The position numbers and the translations under genes were made by a program. 64,000 nucleotides of DNA. It comes from Fodinicola acaciae (GTDB taxonomy: Bacteria > Actinomycetota > Actinomycetes > Mycobacteriales > HKI-0501). The notes beneath the pieces are model-generated. The model ran no database searches, was not told the origin of the DNA, and was given only the letters and a program-made list of their open reading frames with translations. Location of the stretch: assembly GCF_010993745.1 (NCBI RefSeq), contig NZ_WOTN01000001.1:2359235-2423234 (forward strand), written 5' to 3'. Of the stretch, positions 18,035 to 27,705 are shown piece after piece (position 1 is the stretch's first letter; each line of letters begins with the position of its first letter).

Positions 18035-18568
18035 CTAAAAGCCGATGACCGGCCGCTCAAGCCGATGTGGTCCGGAGCGGCTCACCTCGACCGGACTGAA
18101 GCCCTGTCGTCGCCAGAACCGCAGGCCGCGGACGTTCGCCGGAGCGACCGCCACCCGCAGCTTCTTCGCCCCGGACTCGATGGCCCAACGATCGACCGTC
18201 GCCACCACCCGACCGCCGACGCCGCGACCGCGAGCGGCCGGCACAAGCACCAGCAGACCGATCATCCACGTGCGACGTTGCGGCCAGTCTCGTACGACAT
18301 CGAGGACGCCGATGTTGGCGCTCCCCAGCCGGACGAGCATGACGGCCTTGTCCTCCGGATGGCTGCCCGGAGGGATCTTCGCCAGCAGTTGCTCCGCCTC
18401 GTCCGGCGGCGGCGGGAAGCCGTCGACGAGCATGGCGAAGTCCTCGGAGGCGGCGATCACGTCCTGGACGGCGCGCACCTGGCCGGAATCCACCGGACTG
18501 ACCTGCACCAGGTCGATGGCCGTGGCAACCGGCAGCACGCCACTAGGCAGGATCGGAGTCGCCGTCAT
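18035..18568 (-). CDS. GNAT-family N-acetyltransferase
   Basis: The 177-residue protein carries the acetyl-CoA-binding motif A near residues 110-125 (VLVPAARGRGVGGRVVATV), followed by the terminal FWRRQGFSPVEV of motif B. The acceptor substrate cannot be deduced. The ATG at 18568 has GAGGGTGGT upstream. It converges on the permease gene with a 16-base gap and no strong terminator. In mycobacteria the RNase H/phosphatase gene usually follows the Nif3/zinc-ribbon pair; here this GNAT gene occupies that place after a long gap. Confidence 0.85.
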   Translation of the reverse strand: MTATPILPSGVLPVATAIDLVQVSPVDSGQVRAVQDVIAASEDFAMLVDGFPPPPDEAEQLLAKIPPGSHPEDKAVMLVRLGSANIGVLDVVRDWPQRRTWMIGLLVLVPAARGRGVGGRVVATVDRWAIESGAKKLRVAVAPANVRGLRFWRRQGFSPVEVSRSGPHRLERPVIGF

Positions 18569-19091
18569 ACCACCCTCGCCGCTGAGGTGTCAGTGACCGT
18601 GTCACTGCTGGTCTTGGTGCTGGCTGTGCAGTTTGACCATCGGTACGCTCGCTGAGCCGTTCACGCCGAATCCAGTCGTAGACGTTCGCGAGCGTCCGTC
18701 GGCGGCTGAGCGGCGACCTGAGTCGGCGCATCGAGCGTGTCTGGAAGGATATCCGCCGTGCGCTCGCGCGTCGCGATGACCGCGTCGGAGCCGCGGCGAG
18801 AGGGTGTCCACGGTTGGGGCTACCGATATCCGGCCGCGGACGCCATCTCGCAGGTCAGATGCCGTTCAGCCGGCAGGGCCAGCGGAGTCGTACGCAGGAC
18901 CGACCGGTCCGGAAGTGATCCACGCGGTGTGCGTCCGCCCGTGACCGCCGGCACGGTCGAACTGCGATTTCGGCAGGTCGTACTGCCTGTCGACAGGATC
19001 ACCGACACGCCGCACGAAGGCCTCCCGAGATCCTGACCACTTGTGGTCAGCGAGCGTCCGGACCTCAGCCGTCTCGCCGAGGCCCGGCGTC
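18569..19091. other. 523-base gene-free interval with two perfect palindromes
   Basis: No open frame here has family similarity or a ribosome binding site. Two perfect palindromes stand out: CCTGTCGACAGG at 18986-18997, and CTGACCAC-TT-GTGGTCAG at 19033-19050. The interval contains the promoter of the GNAT gene and the 3' side of the zinc-ribbon gene. It may be the site of a lost gene or hold operators, and nothing more can be supported. Confidence 0.5.
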
Positions 19092-19829
19092 TCACAGACC
19101 AGATGCCTCGGTCCGGACCAGGATCCGTCCACATTCCTCGTGGCGTACGACCTCGTCCGGTGCGGTCTTCTTGATCTCGGCGAGATCCGATCCGGACAGC
19201 TCCAGCCGGCAACCTTCACACCGGCGCGCGCGAAGCAGGGCCGCGCCGATCCCCGTGTTGCCGCGGATCCGCTCGTAGAGCTTCAGCAGGTCGTCGGGGA
19301 TGTCCGACACAACGCCGGAGCGTTCGGTCGTCCGCTTCTCGACCTCGGCGTCGATCTCCGCGTACGCCGCGTCGCGTCGTCCGCTCGCATCGGTGACCCG
19401 CGTGGCCAGCTCGTCACGTGCCGACTCAGCCTCGGTGAGCACGGCCTCGGCCTGCTCGCGCTTCTCCATCAACTCCAGCTCGTCGTCCTCCAGCGAGGAG
19501 GCCCGCCGCGCCAGCGACTCGACCTCGTGCTGCAGGCGTTCGAGCTCCTTGGCCGGCAGCCCGCCGGCCTGCATCCGCTGCTGGTCGCGGTCGGCGCGAG
19601 TGCGGACCTGTTCGACGTCCATCTCAAGGCGGCGTACGTCCCGGTCGAGGTCCTGGACCTCGGCACGAGCGGCGGCGACCGAGTCGGTCAGCTCGGTCAG
19701 CCGCTTGGATCCTTCCTCGATCTCGGCGAGCTCCGGCAGGGAGCCGCGGCGGTGCGCCAACTGGCCGAGCGCGGTGTCGATGGCCTGCAGGTCGAGCAGG
19801 CGGCGTTGTGCGGCGGGATCGGCCTTCAC
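19092..19829 (-). CDS. C4-type zinc-ribbon coiled-coil protein (Rv2229c-like)
   Basis: The 245-residue protein is a long antiparallel coiled coil (about residues 10-175, rich in Glu/Arg/Ala/Leu) ending in a zinc ribbon. The ribbon reads CEGCRLELSG near residue 205, then HEECGRILVRTE. The second half has only one Cys where the family usually has two, plus a His two positions before it. It follows the Nif3 gene by 14 bases, the conserved actinobacterial order (Rv2230c-Rv2229c). The start is GTG at 19829. A nucleic-acid-related role is commonly guessed for the family but is not established. Confidence 0.85.
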   Translation of the reverse strand: MKADPAAQRRLLDLQAIDTALGQLAHRRGSLPELAEIEEGSKRLTELTDSVAAARAEVQDLDRDVRRLEMDVEQVRTRADRDQQRMQAGGLPAKELERLQHEVESLARRASSLEDDELELMEKREQAEAVLTEAESARDELATRVTDASGRRDAAYAEIDAEVEKRTTERSGVVSDIPDDLLKLYERIRGNTGIGAALLRARRCEGCRLELSGSDLAEIKKTAPDEVVRHEECGRILVRTEASGL

Positions 19830-19843
19830 GGCGGTGGCGGCTC

Positions 19844-20755
19844 CTATCGGTCAACTGGCACGGCGGGTGGCCGGCCGGCGTGTACGGACCACGGGTCGGT
19901 GACCCGGTCCGAAACCATCACCTCGATGGGGACCTCCACCGTAGCGGCCAGGCCGGGCGTCTCGTCAGGTATCCGGCCACCAACGACGTCAACGGTCCGC
20001 GGCCGCACGCCGAAGGCCGTGCGCAGTCGCTCCGCGAGGTCATCCAGCCACGGCCGTTCACTGGACCAGTGACCCACGTCCAGCAACGCCGGTCCGCCGT
20101 CGCCGAGATGCTCGGACACCGGATGGTGACGCAGATCCGCCGTGACGTAGGCGTCCGCGCCAGCCGTCGCCGCGGCCGCCAGGAAACTGTCGCCGGCGCC
20201 GCCGCAGACTGCGACCGTACGAATCGACCGGTCCGGATCGCCCGCGGCGCGTACCCCAGCGGTTCCGACCGGAAGCACGTCCGCGGCGATCCGCGTCAGC
20301 TCGCGAAGGCTGACCGCTCCCGGCAGCTCACCCACACGGCCGTGGCCGGCGCCGTCCGCGACCTCCGGCGCGGCGACCAACGGTCGCGTGTCCAGAAGGC
20401 CGAACCGAGCCGCCAGTGCGTCGGACACGCCGGGTCGAGCAACGTCGGCGTTCGTGTGCGCGGTCAGCAACGCGACGCCGTTGGTGATCAGCGTGTGAAC
20501 GAGGCCGCCCTTCAGCGTCGAGGCAGCGACCGTGTGTACGCCGCGCAACAGGAGCGGATGGTGCGTGATCATCAGCTGCGCGCCACAGTCCACGGCCTCG
20601 GCGACTGTCTCCGAGACTGGGTCGACCGCAAGGAGAACGCGGCTCACCTCGGCGGCTGGATCGCCGGCGGCCAGACCTACGGCGTCCCAGGACTCCGCGG
20701 TGTCCGGTGGATAGAGAGCGTGGAGGAGATCTACGACATCGGCAACGGTGGTCAC
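19844..20755 (-). CDS. Nif3-like dinuclear metal-centre protein
   Basis: This 303-residue member of the Nif3/GTP cyclohydrolase I type 2 family forms hexamers with two metals per site. The N-terminal domain has WDAVGLAAGDP near residue 23, the metal ligands in ITHHPLLLRG near 65, and NGVALLTAHTNAD. The C-terminal domain supplies the GGAGDSFLAAA segment, YVTADLRHH and DVGHWSSER. The GTG at 20755 is chosen because the family begins with a short segment before the DVVDLLHALYPP helix. It starts 38 bases after the SARP regulator gene. Its biochemical function remains unsettled in the literature. Confidence 0.9.
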   Translation of the reverse strand: MTTVADVVDLLHALYPPDTAESWDAVGLAAGDPAAEVSRVLLAVDPVSETVAEAVDCGAQLMITHHPLLLRGVHTVAASTLKGGLVHTLITNGVALLTAHTNADVARPGVSDALAARFGLLDTRPLVAAPEVADGAGHGRVGELPGAVSLRELTRIAADVLPVGTAGVRAAGDPDRSIRTVAVCGGAGDSFLAAAATAGADAYVTADLRHHPVSEHLGDGGPALLDVGHWSSERPWLDDLAERLRTAFGVRPRTVDVVGGRIPDETPGLAATVEVPIEVMVSDRVTDPWSVHAGRPPAVPVDR

Positions 20756-20793
20756 GGGCCCGAAGCCTAACCAGGCGGTCCTGCTCCGGGCGG

Positions 20794-23700
20794 CTACGGC
20801 TGGGACGAGGCGATCGCGTCGACTTCCGAGGTCCCGAGGCCGAGCGCGGACCGGATGGCGGCCGCCTGGCGAGCCGTCTTGTCGGCAACCGCCGGCATGC
20901 CGCGGACGCGACAGATGTCCGCGAGCACGTCCAACGTGGCAGCGTGCGCGTACGGAACGCCGATGGCCTCCCACACCTGCACGGCGTTGCGCGCGGCGGA
21001 CTCGGCGCCACCCGCGTCCCCGGCGAGCAGCCTGGCCCGCGCGATGCTGTGCCAGGTCAGGCCCCGACCGAAGGCGTTGCCGGTGTGGTCGTACACCTGC
21101 CGGCAGCGCTCGAGGATGGACAGCGCGGCCGCCGGCTCGCCGTTGCTCGTACGGGCCTCCGCGAGCCAACGCAGTGAGTGCGCCTCGTCGACCGGCCCGA
21201 TGCGCTTCCCGACCGCGCTCGCGGACTCCAACGTCTCCAGCGCCTCGGCAACCGCGCCTCGCGCGAGTTGGATCGCGCCGAGGCCACGCTGGCATTGCGC
21301 GAGTCCATGCAGATATTCCGGATCGCGGCAGCGCACCAGCGATGCGCGGAGACAACGCTCGGCACGGTCCAGCTCGCCGCGCTCACGGTGGATCGTGGCG
21401 ATGCCCTGCTGCGCGTAGACGAAGCCGCTGCGGTTGCCGGTACTCAGGCAGATGTCGCTTGCCGCGGCGAAGGACCGCAACGCGGCGTCATAGCGGCCGA
21501 GGATGCGGTAGAGGAAGCCCAGCCCGGACAGCGCCGCACCCTGGTAGTCGAGGTTGTCCAGGCGGATCGCGATCGCCAACGACGACTCGAAGTAGCTGAC
21601 GGCCCGGACATAGCGATCCTGGATGGTGTGCAGCTCGCCGAGGTTACGCAGCAGGGCCATCTCGACGACCAGGCTGGTGGCCCCATCTCCACCATCCGGA
21701 CCAGCGATCGCCAGTGACGCCAACGCGTTCTCGTGCGTACGCCGCCAGTCGTCGTACAGCGCGTTGACCTCGCAGTAGTTGGCGAGTACGCCGGCAAGAG
21801 CGCCAGCCAGCTCCGGCTGGTTGCCAGCGACGGCGAGCTCGACGCCGCTCGCGAGCAGGCTGAGGTCCGCGGCAAACCAGGCGGCGGGATCGGACAGGAT
21901 CGTCTCGCGGACCGGCGGTGGCAGGCGCCAGTGCGACGGCGGGTCCGCGGGCACCTCGACGAACCCGAGGTCCATCCGCTGGTCCGCGGTGCGACCGAGA
22001 TCCAGGCACGCAGACAGGAGGCGGCCGACCGCGGCACGGCGCTCCGCAGTTTGGAGTTGGCCGGCCCGTTCCCGTGCAAGCAGGCGGATCAGGTCGTGCA
22101 GGCGATACCGCAGGTCAACCCGATTGCCTCCGCCCGGAGTCGGTACGACCTCGACGAGATGTACGTCCGTGAGCGCGTCGATCAGCTCAGCCGCCTCCAC
22201 CGCGGTGGTGTCCAGCAGCGGTGCCAACACCCAGTCGGGAAAGCTGCCTGGCGGCAGCAGGCCCAGCGCGGCGAAGCCTGCCTGAACACGATCGGTGAGC
22301 CCCCGCAGGGTGAGCTCGACGCTCGCACGTACGGCCAGGTCGCCGGCTTTCAATATGTCCAGGCGGCTTCGCTCGTCAGCGAGCGCGGCCGACAGCTGCC
22401 GCAAGGCCCAGTGCGGTCGCGCGGCGAGCCGAGCACCGGCGATCCGGACCGCGAGCGGCAGGTGGCCGCACTGACCGACGATGGTCCGTGCCGCGTCGTC
22501 TTCAGCCGCGACGCGGTCAGCGCCGACCAGCCCGGAGAGCATCGCCAGCGCGTCGGACTCGGTCAGGACCCCCAGTTTGATGCGTCGACCAGCGAGGTCG
22601 GGGATCTCGACGCGTGCCGTGACCACGACGGCACAGCTGCCGGTGCCCGGCAGCAACGGTCGAACCTGCGCGGCGCCACTCGCGTCGTCAAGGACGACGA
22701 GTACGCGTCGGTCGGCGAGGGCAGAGCGGACCAGCCGCGATCGTTCCGACCCACAGTCGGCGCCGTCGGGAATCGCTGCCGCCGGCACGCCGAGTGCGCG
22801 GAGAAAGCCGGCGAGGACGGTCGACGCGGACACCGCGCTCTCGGTGCCGCGCAGGTCCGCGTAGAGGACGCCGTCCGGGAACTCACCGCGCAACTCGTGC
22901 GCCAGGTGGACCGCGAACGCCGATTTACCAGCACCGGCCGGTCCCACCAGGATCACGGTCGGCGGCGCGGAGTGACCGGTCCCGGCGACGGCGCCGCTCG
23001 TACGGATCGCGGCGATCGCGCTTCGCAGCTCGTCCTCGCGTCCGACGAACGGTACGACGTCCGCCGGCAGTTGGTTCGGCCGAGGCACGCGTGGCGACCT
23101 GACGGCCGGATGGTTGTCTGGCTTGCCGGCGTCAGGACGGACCGGTGGCGACGCCCGCGCACCACACCATCGCCGTACGAAACCATCGGTGGATTCGCCA
23201 GCGAGCACGACCCGCTCCAACCCCCGCAGTTGTTCGCCGGGTTCGATCCCCAGCTCGGCGACCAGGGCGGCCCGGATCGTCCGGTAGCCATGCAACGCGT
23301 CGGCTACCCGGCCAGTGCCATGCAGCGCGACGATGAGCCGCGCGGCGAGACCCTCGTCCAGCGGATGATCGGCGGTCAGCCTGGTGAGCTCACCGACCAG
23401 CTCCGCGTGGCGGCCCAGCGCGAGATCCGCGCCGATCCGCAGGCGCAACGCCGCCATCCGGCGTTCCTCCAGCTGCGCAGCCGCGGCGGTGACGAACGGT
23501 GCCTCGACACCGCCGAGAGCCGGACCCCGCCAGCAGTCCAGCGCGCGGCGCAGCTCGGTGGCGGCCGCCGCCGACTGGCCGCTTCCGAGCAGGCCCTCGG
23601 CGCGTACGACCGACTCGGCGAACCTGTCGACGTCGCGTGTGCCGGCAGGCAGCCGGACCTGATAGCCAGCCGGATCCGTCCGGATCGTCGCCTCGGGCAA

Positions 23701-23946
23701 CCCCGCGGCGGCGAACACACGGCGCAACGCGGAGACGTACACCTGGATCTGGTTGCGTACCCCCGCCGGCGGCTCGCCGTCCCACAGGGCCGCCGCGAGC
23801 CGCGGCACCGAGAGCACCTCGCCGTCGTGCACCGCCAGACAGGCGAACAGTGCTCGGCGTTTGCCGGACCCGACCGGCAGCGGCCGATTGTCCACCCGCA
23901 GCTGGAGTGGACCGAGCAGGCGTACGTCCAGGCGGTCCGCTGGCAT
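20794..23946 (-). CDS. AfsR/SARP-type regulator: winged helix, BTAD, NB-ARC, TPR
   Basis: The 1050-residue regulator has four parts. An OmpR-like DNA-binding domain occupies residues 5-95 (VRLLGPLQLRV, KRRALFACLAVH, RNQIQVYVSALRRVF, GYQVRL). A BTAD domain spans about 100-245. A STAND NTPase follows, with P-loop VGPAGAGKSAFA near residue 335 and VLVVLDDA as Walker B. The last third is TPR repeats. This is the AfsR layout of pleiotropic antibiotic regulators. The ATG at 23946 gives the expected N-terminus; the open frame to 24198 is unsupported. It is the only SARP in the window and lies about 4 kb upstream of the polyketide region, so control of that cluster is possible but unproven. Confidence 0.9.
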   Translation of the reverse strand: MPADRLDVRLLGPLQLRVDNRPLPVGSGKRRALFACLAVHDGEVLSVPRLAAALWDGEPPAGVRNQIQVYVSALRRVFAAAGLPEATIRTDPAGYQVRLPAGTRDVDRFAESVVRAEGLLGSGQSAAAATELRRALDCWRGPALGGVEAPFVTAAAAQLEERRMAALRLRIGADLALGRHAELVGELTRLTADHPLDEGLAARLIVALHGTGRVADALHGYRTIRAALVAELGIEPGEQLRGLERVVLAGESTDGFVRRWCGARASPPVRPDAGKPDNHPAVRSPRVPRPNQLPADVVPFVGREDELRSAIAAIRTSGAVAGTGHSAPPTVILVGPAGAGKSAFAVHLAHELRGEFPDGVLYADLRGTESAVSASTVLAGFLRALGVPAAAIPDGADCGSERSRLVRSALADRRVLVVLDDASGAAQVRPLLPGTGSCAVVVTARVEIPDLAGRRIKLGVLTESDALAMLSGLVGADRVAAEDDAARTIVGQCGHLPLAVRIAGARLAARPHWALRQLSAALADERSRLDILKAGDLAVRASVELTLRGLTDRVQAGFAALGLLPPGSFPDWVLAPLLDTTAVEAAELIDALTDVHLVEVVPTPGGGNRVDLRYRLHDLIRLLARERAGQLQTAERRAAVGRLLSACLDLGRTADQRMDLGFVEVPADPPSHWRLPPPVRETILSDPAAWFAADLSLLASGVELAVAGNQPELAGALAGVLANYCEVNALYDDWRRTHENALASLAIAGPDGGDGATSLVVEMALLRNLGELHTIQDRYVRAVSYFESSLAIAIRLDNLDYQGAALSGLGFLYRILGRYDAALRSFAAASDICLSTGNRSGFVYAQQGIATIHRERGELDRAERCLRASLVRCRDPEYLHGLAQCQRGLGAIQLARGAVAEALETLESASAVGKRIGPVDEAHSLRWLAEARTSNGEPAAALSILERCRQVYDHTGNAFGRGLTWHSIARARLLAGDAGGAESAARNAVQVWEAIGVPYAHAATLDVLADICRVRGMPAVADKTARQAAAIRSALGLGTSEVDAIASSQP

Positions 23947-24404
23947 TCCGTCATGATGGCACCCAAGTGCTACCGGAACGCGCGAAATCGAAGGGTGCGC
24001 CACGCACGACCGTGTCCAGGGACGGCCGGCCCCGCCGCCGGAGACGAACAGGCGCGCGACCGTCCACCGAACGGCCGGAATCGTTGAACGATCGGCAAAA
24101 CGCGACTGGCCGGCGGCGAGCCGGACCATACTGAGCGCGATACCACAGAGTGTCGCGCGCGCTCCGGTCCGTAGTCGGCTCGACAAGGAAAGGAGCAACG
24201 ACCATGCCCACGTCCAGAATGTGTCCCTGTCCTGTCGCGACCTCCGCTCGCGGCGTCAGCCTGGGCTGACCAGCAACGCCGCGGCCCGCCGCGGCACCCG
24301 GCGCCGGTTCGTCGAATTGGTCACGAGATGCCGTGGCAACCAAGGATCGCCGAGGCGCGTCTTCTCTAGGAAGCCCGCCGAGCAACCGGTGACCGAACGG
24401 AGCG
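23947..24404. promoter_or_regulatory. Divergent intergenic region between the SARP regulator and the penicillin-binding protein
   Basis: These 458 bases separate two divergently transcribed genes. The only likely coding element is a 21-codon ORF at 24204-24269. A GC-rich potential hairpin (GCCGCGG and CCGCGGC) lies just after it at about 24280-24297. No convincing sigma-70 promoter was found. Confidence 0.5.
24204..24269 (+). CDS. Small ORF (21 residues) with Cys-Pro-Cys-Pro, possible leader peptide
   Basis: An ATG at 24204 follows a strong ribosome binding site (AAAGGAG with an 8-base spacer) and opens a 21-residue frame whose middle reads MCPCPVATS. It ends 135 bases before the penicillin-binding protein start, and a GC-rich hairpin follows its stop. 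This is the layout of a regulatory leader peptide or a very small protein. It resembles no family known to me, and chance is not excluded. Confidence 0.4.
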   Translation: MPTSRMCPCPVATSARGVSLG

Positions 24405-26627
24405 ATGGTGCCGCGCGTACGCCAACACAGTGTCGTGTCCAGTTTGTTTTCTTTGTTCTTGTATGCGCTACTCGCCGGCGCCGTACTCGCGGCCTCCGCC
24501 TTTCCGGTGGCCGCGGTCGGCGGACTCGCCGCGAAGGCACAGGCTCAGCACTTCGAGGCGCTGCCGACCGAATTGACGACACCTCCGCTGGCACAGACCA
24601 CCAGGATCCTCACCGCCGACGGCCATCCCGTCACGTCGCTTTACGGCGCGCAGAACCGGACGATCGTGCCGCTGTCGCAGATTCCGGCGGTGATGCAGCA
24701 CGCGGTCGTCGCGGTCGAGGACAGCCGCTTCTATCAGCACAACGGAGTCGACCTGGCCGGCGTGCTGCGAGCGTTCGTGTCGACCCTGGTCACGTCGTCT
24801 GCGCAAGGTGCTTCGACGCTGACTCAGCAGTACGTACGGCAGGACCTGTTTCTGACCGCACCGACCAAGGCGGAACAGAACAAGGCGACGGCCATCACGC
24901 CACAGCGCAAGCTGCAGGAGATGCGCTATGCGCTCGCGCTGGAGAAGAAATTCAGCAAGAACGACATCATGGGGAAATACCTCAACACCGTCTATTTCGG
25001 TAACGGGGCGTACGGCGTGGCCGCGGCGGCCAAGCGGTACTTCTCGAAGACCCCTCAGCAGCTGACGCCCGCTGAGGCGGCGCTGCTCGCCGCGTACGTC
25101 AAGGACCCGGTCAACTATCCGGACGAGAAGCAGAAGGCAGAGGATCGCCGCCAGCACGTCCTGCGGTTGATGCACGAGCAGGGCTATCTGACGGCGGCCC
25201 AGCGAGCCGACGCGGTCGCGCATCCGCCGGTCATCAAACCGTCCGTAACGCCCAACTCGTGCCTGCCCAACCGGTCCATCACCGAGGCGAACAACTGGGG
25301 CTTCTTCTGTGACTACCTGCGCATCTGGGCTCGCCAGCAGCCGGCGCTGGGACCAGATCCCGAGCAACGCCTGAACCGGCTGGAAACCGGTGGCTACGTC
25401 ATCAGGCTGTCACTGAACCCGGCGATGCAGGCGGCGGCGCAACAAAGCGTCGACGGCAAGGCCGGTCGCGGCGCCAAGCTCGCTCAAGGCATCGTGTTGG
25501 TCGAACCCGGGACCGGGAAGATCCGGGCGATGGCGGTGAACCGTACGTTCGGATCGCCGCCGGCCAACGCGGGGCCGGAGACGAAACGGAAGTACACCGA
25601 GAACCCGTTGCTCACCGGCGACCCGGGCAACCAGAAGGCGACCGGCTTCCCGTCCGGCTCCACGTTCAAGATGTTCACCATGCTGGCCGCCCTCGAACAG
25701 GGGATGCCGCTGTCGACCTCGTACGACTCCCCCGACACGTACGCGACGCCCGGCAAGGAGGACAACGGTCAGCCGTACGTCGTGAAGAACGCGTCGGCGG
25801 CGATGGCCGGCCGCCACAACATGTGGTCCGGCTTCGGCGCGTCGGTGAACACGTACTTCGTCCAGCTGGAGATCGCGGCCAAGGTCACCAACGTGGCGAA
25901 GATGGCCGCCAAGGCCGGCATCTCGTTCTTCCCCGGCCGTAACAAGGCCAACAGCCTGGCGACGATCCTGTCCGGCGGCGACACCGGCGCCGGCGCGCGC
26001 TATGCGCTGACGTTCGGCCAGGGCTCGCAGACCTGGCCGCTCTACATGGCCAACGCGTACGCCACCGTCGCCGCGCGCGGAAAGCACTGCGAGCCGACGC
26101 CGATCGAGTCGGTCACCGGACCGGACGGCAAGACGCTGGACCTCGGCGCGCCGAAATGCTCGCAGGTCTTCTCGCCGGAGGTGGCGGACGCGGCGACCGA
26201 CGCGGCACGCTGTCCGGTCGGACAGAGCGCGCAGGCCGGTTCGTGCACCGGCCCGGGCGGCGCGACCGCGCAGAGCGTCGGCGCACGGATCGGCCGTCCG
26301 GTGGCCGGCAAGACCGGCTCGACGCCGGAGAACCGGCAGCTCTGGTTTGCCGGCTTCGTGCCGCAGCTCGCCGGCGCGGCGTTTTCCACCGATCCGAGCC
26401 GTCCCAACTCCGGCGCCATCAATGGCGACCTACGCGTGGCCAACGACATCTTCAGCGAGACGATGGCCGCGGCGGTGCAGGGCTTTCCGTCAATGGGCTT
26501 CACCAGGCCACCGGACAGTCTCATCGGCGGATCGGGCGGTCCGGTCAATGGTCCCGCTGGACCAGGCACCACAGACGGCACCACGAACGGCACCACGGAC
26601 GGTCGCGGGCAGGACGGCGGAAACTGA
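24405..26627 (+). CDS. Class A penicillin-binding protein (glycosyltransferase/transpeptidase)
   Basis: The 740-residue bifunctional enzyme polymerises and crosslinks peptidoglycan outside the membrane. It has an N-terminal membrane anchor (about residues 12-40). The GT51 domain follows, with VEDSRFYQHNGVD near residue 105, GASTLTQQYVRQ, RKLQEMRYALALE and YLNTVYFGNGAYGV. The transpeptidase domain carries GSTFKM near residue 418, SVN near 484 and KTGST near 634, so all three penicillin-binding motifs are intact. A Gly/Thr/Asn-rich tail ends the protein. The ATG at 24405 has GGAG very close; a GTG at about 24433 is an alternative. It diverges from the SARP gene. Confidence 0.93.
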   Translation: MVPRVRQHSVVSSLFSLFLYALLAGAVLAASAFPVAAVGGLAAKAQAQHFEALPTELTTPPLAQTTRILTADGHPVTSLYGAQNRTIVPLSQIPAVMQHAVVAVEDSRFYQHNGVDLAGVLRAFVSTLVTSSAQGASTLTQQYVRQDLFLTAPTKAEQNKATAITPQRKLQEMRYALALEKKFSKNDIMGKYLNTVYFGNGAYGVAAAAKRYFSKTPQQLTPAEAALLAAYVKDPVNYPDEKQKAEDRRQHVLRLMHEQGYLTAAQRADAVAHPPVIKPSVTPNSCLPNRSITEANNWGFFCDYLRIWARQQPALGPDPEQRLNRLETGGYVIRLSLNPAMQAAAQQSVDGKAGRGAKLAQGIVLVEPGTGKIRAMAVNRTFGSPPANAGPETKRKYTENPLLTGDPGNQKATGFPSGSTFKMFTMLAALEQGMPLSTSYDSPDTYATPGKEDNGQPYVVKNASAAMAGRHNMWSGFGASVNTYFVQLEIAAKVTNVAKMAAKAGISFFPGRNKANSLATILSGGDTGAGARYALTFGQGSQTWPLYMANAYATVAARGKHCEPTPIESVTGPDGKTLDLGAPKCSQVFSPEVADAATDAARCPVGQSAQAGSCTGPGGATAQSVGARIGRPVAGKTGSTPENRQLWFAGFVPQLAGAAFSTDPSRPNSGAINGDLRVANDIFSETMAAAVQGFPSMGFTRPPDSLIGGSGGPVNGPAGPGTTDGTTNGTTDGRGQDGGN

Positions 26628-26892
26628 GCCGACGCGTACGACAAACACGATCAGGTCGGCCGAGACTGTCGGAGGCGCCTGGCAGGCTGGACGTCGGGGG
26701 CCAATTCGCGTCTCGAAAAAAACGACCCCGGAATCCAGGATCGCATCGGACGGTGACAATCGGAGCGACCGATGGATCTGCAGTCCGACACATGTGCCTG
26801 CGTCACACGGAAATGTGGCCATGCGATGGCCCGTGGGATGGTCGTGGGATTCGTCACACAATGCGACAGCGGCATCAACGTGTCCAAGAGGC

Positions 26893-27705
26893 ATGACCGC
26901 AACGAAAACAATCTCGCCGCCGGTCGGTGTCCATGTGCCGGCCGGAAAGCGTATCGCCGCAATAGTGGCCGGACTGCGAACGTCGGCCGCTCTGTCACCG
27001 TTCACCGAGAAGGAGGTGCTCGGCCTGCCGGCGTTGATTCCGTCCGGCGGTGTGTGTTTCGATATCGGCGCCGCGTACGGGATGTACACGTTTCCGCTGG
27101 CACAACTGGTTGGCGGCTCCGGTCAGGTGCACAGCTTCGAGCCGCTGGCCGGCTCCGCCCGGTTGCTGGACGCGGCACGGTTGCTGGGCGGCGGCCGGAA
27201 TGTCCGGCTGCACCGTGAGGCTGTCGGCCGCGAGCCAGGACGCCAGGTCATCACGGTGCCGACGCGGTGGGGTCTGCCGATCCGCGGGCGTGCATTCCTC
27301 TCGCACGGCGCAAGTGACACCGGCGCGAATGATGAATTCTCGTCGCACCGCGATGTGACGATTTCGGTGACGACCGTCGACCAGGTCTGCAGGACGGAGA
27401 ACATCAGCCGGGTCGACTTCATGAAAATCGACGTCGAAGGCGCCGAAATGGCGGTCCTGGAAGGCGCCGCGGCGACCATCGAGAGCCACCTGCCGCATTT
27501 GTTGCTGGAGGTCGAGGACCGGCACCTGCGAAAGTACGGCCTACGCTGCACGGATGTGGTCGACTGTCTGGCCACCCGCGGCTATCGGATGTACGGATGG
27601 AACGGACGGCGGTGGGTCCCGTCGAGCCGGGTGACCACCGCCGCACGCAACTACCTGTTCAGCGTTTCGCTGGACCGGCAACCGGCGCCGGCCGGTGCGA
27701 ACTGA
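26893..27705 (+). CDS. FkbM-family SAM-dependent methyltransferase
   Basis: The 270-residue protein has the FkbM signature. The SAM-binding motif is CFDIGAAYGMYTFPLAQ near residue 55, followed by HSFEPL, an acidic VDFMKIDVEGAEMAVLEGA segment near residue 175, and LLLEVEDRH. The family O-methylates sugars or natural products. The ATG at 26893 has AAGAGG upstream, and the frame upstream of it is antisense-like and unsupported. The last 47 bases overlap the convergent POT transporter gene. It could belong to the edge of the biosynthetic cluster as a late tailoring enzyme, but the opposite orientation and lack of coupling leave this open. The 265 bases before it hold no gene. Confidence 0.85.
   Translation: MTATKTISPPVGVHVPAGKRIAAIVAGLRTSAALSPFTEKEVLGLPALIPSGGVCFDIGAAYGMYTFPLAQLVGGSGQVHSFEPLAGSARLLDAARLLGGGRNVRLHREAVGREPGRQVITVPTRWGLPIRGRAFLSHGASDTGANDEFSSHRDVTISVTTVDQVCRTENISRVDFMKIDVEGAEMAVLEGAAATIESHLPHLLLEVEDRHLRKYGLRCTDVVDCLATRGYRMYGWNGRRWVPSSRVTTAARNYLFSVSLDRQPAPAGAN

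Noticed and set aside
18737-19036. 99-codon open frame in the 523-base gap
   Set aside because: Arg/Gly/Ser-rich, no ribosome binding site and overlapped by two opposite frames of equal quality.
21733-24087. 784-codon open frame on the plus strand
   Set aside because: It lies fully opposite the SARP regulator, whose domains are complete, and has no ribosome binding site or family motif.
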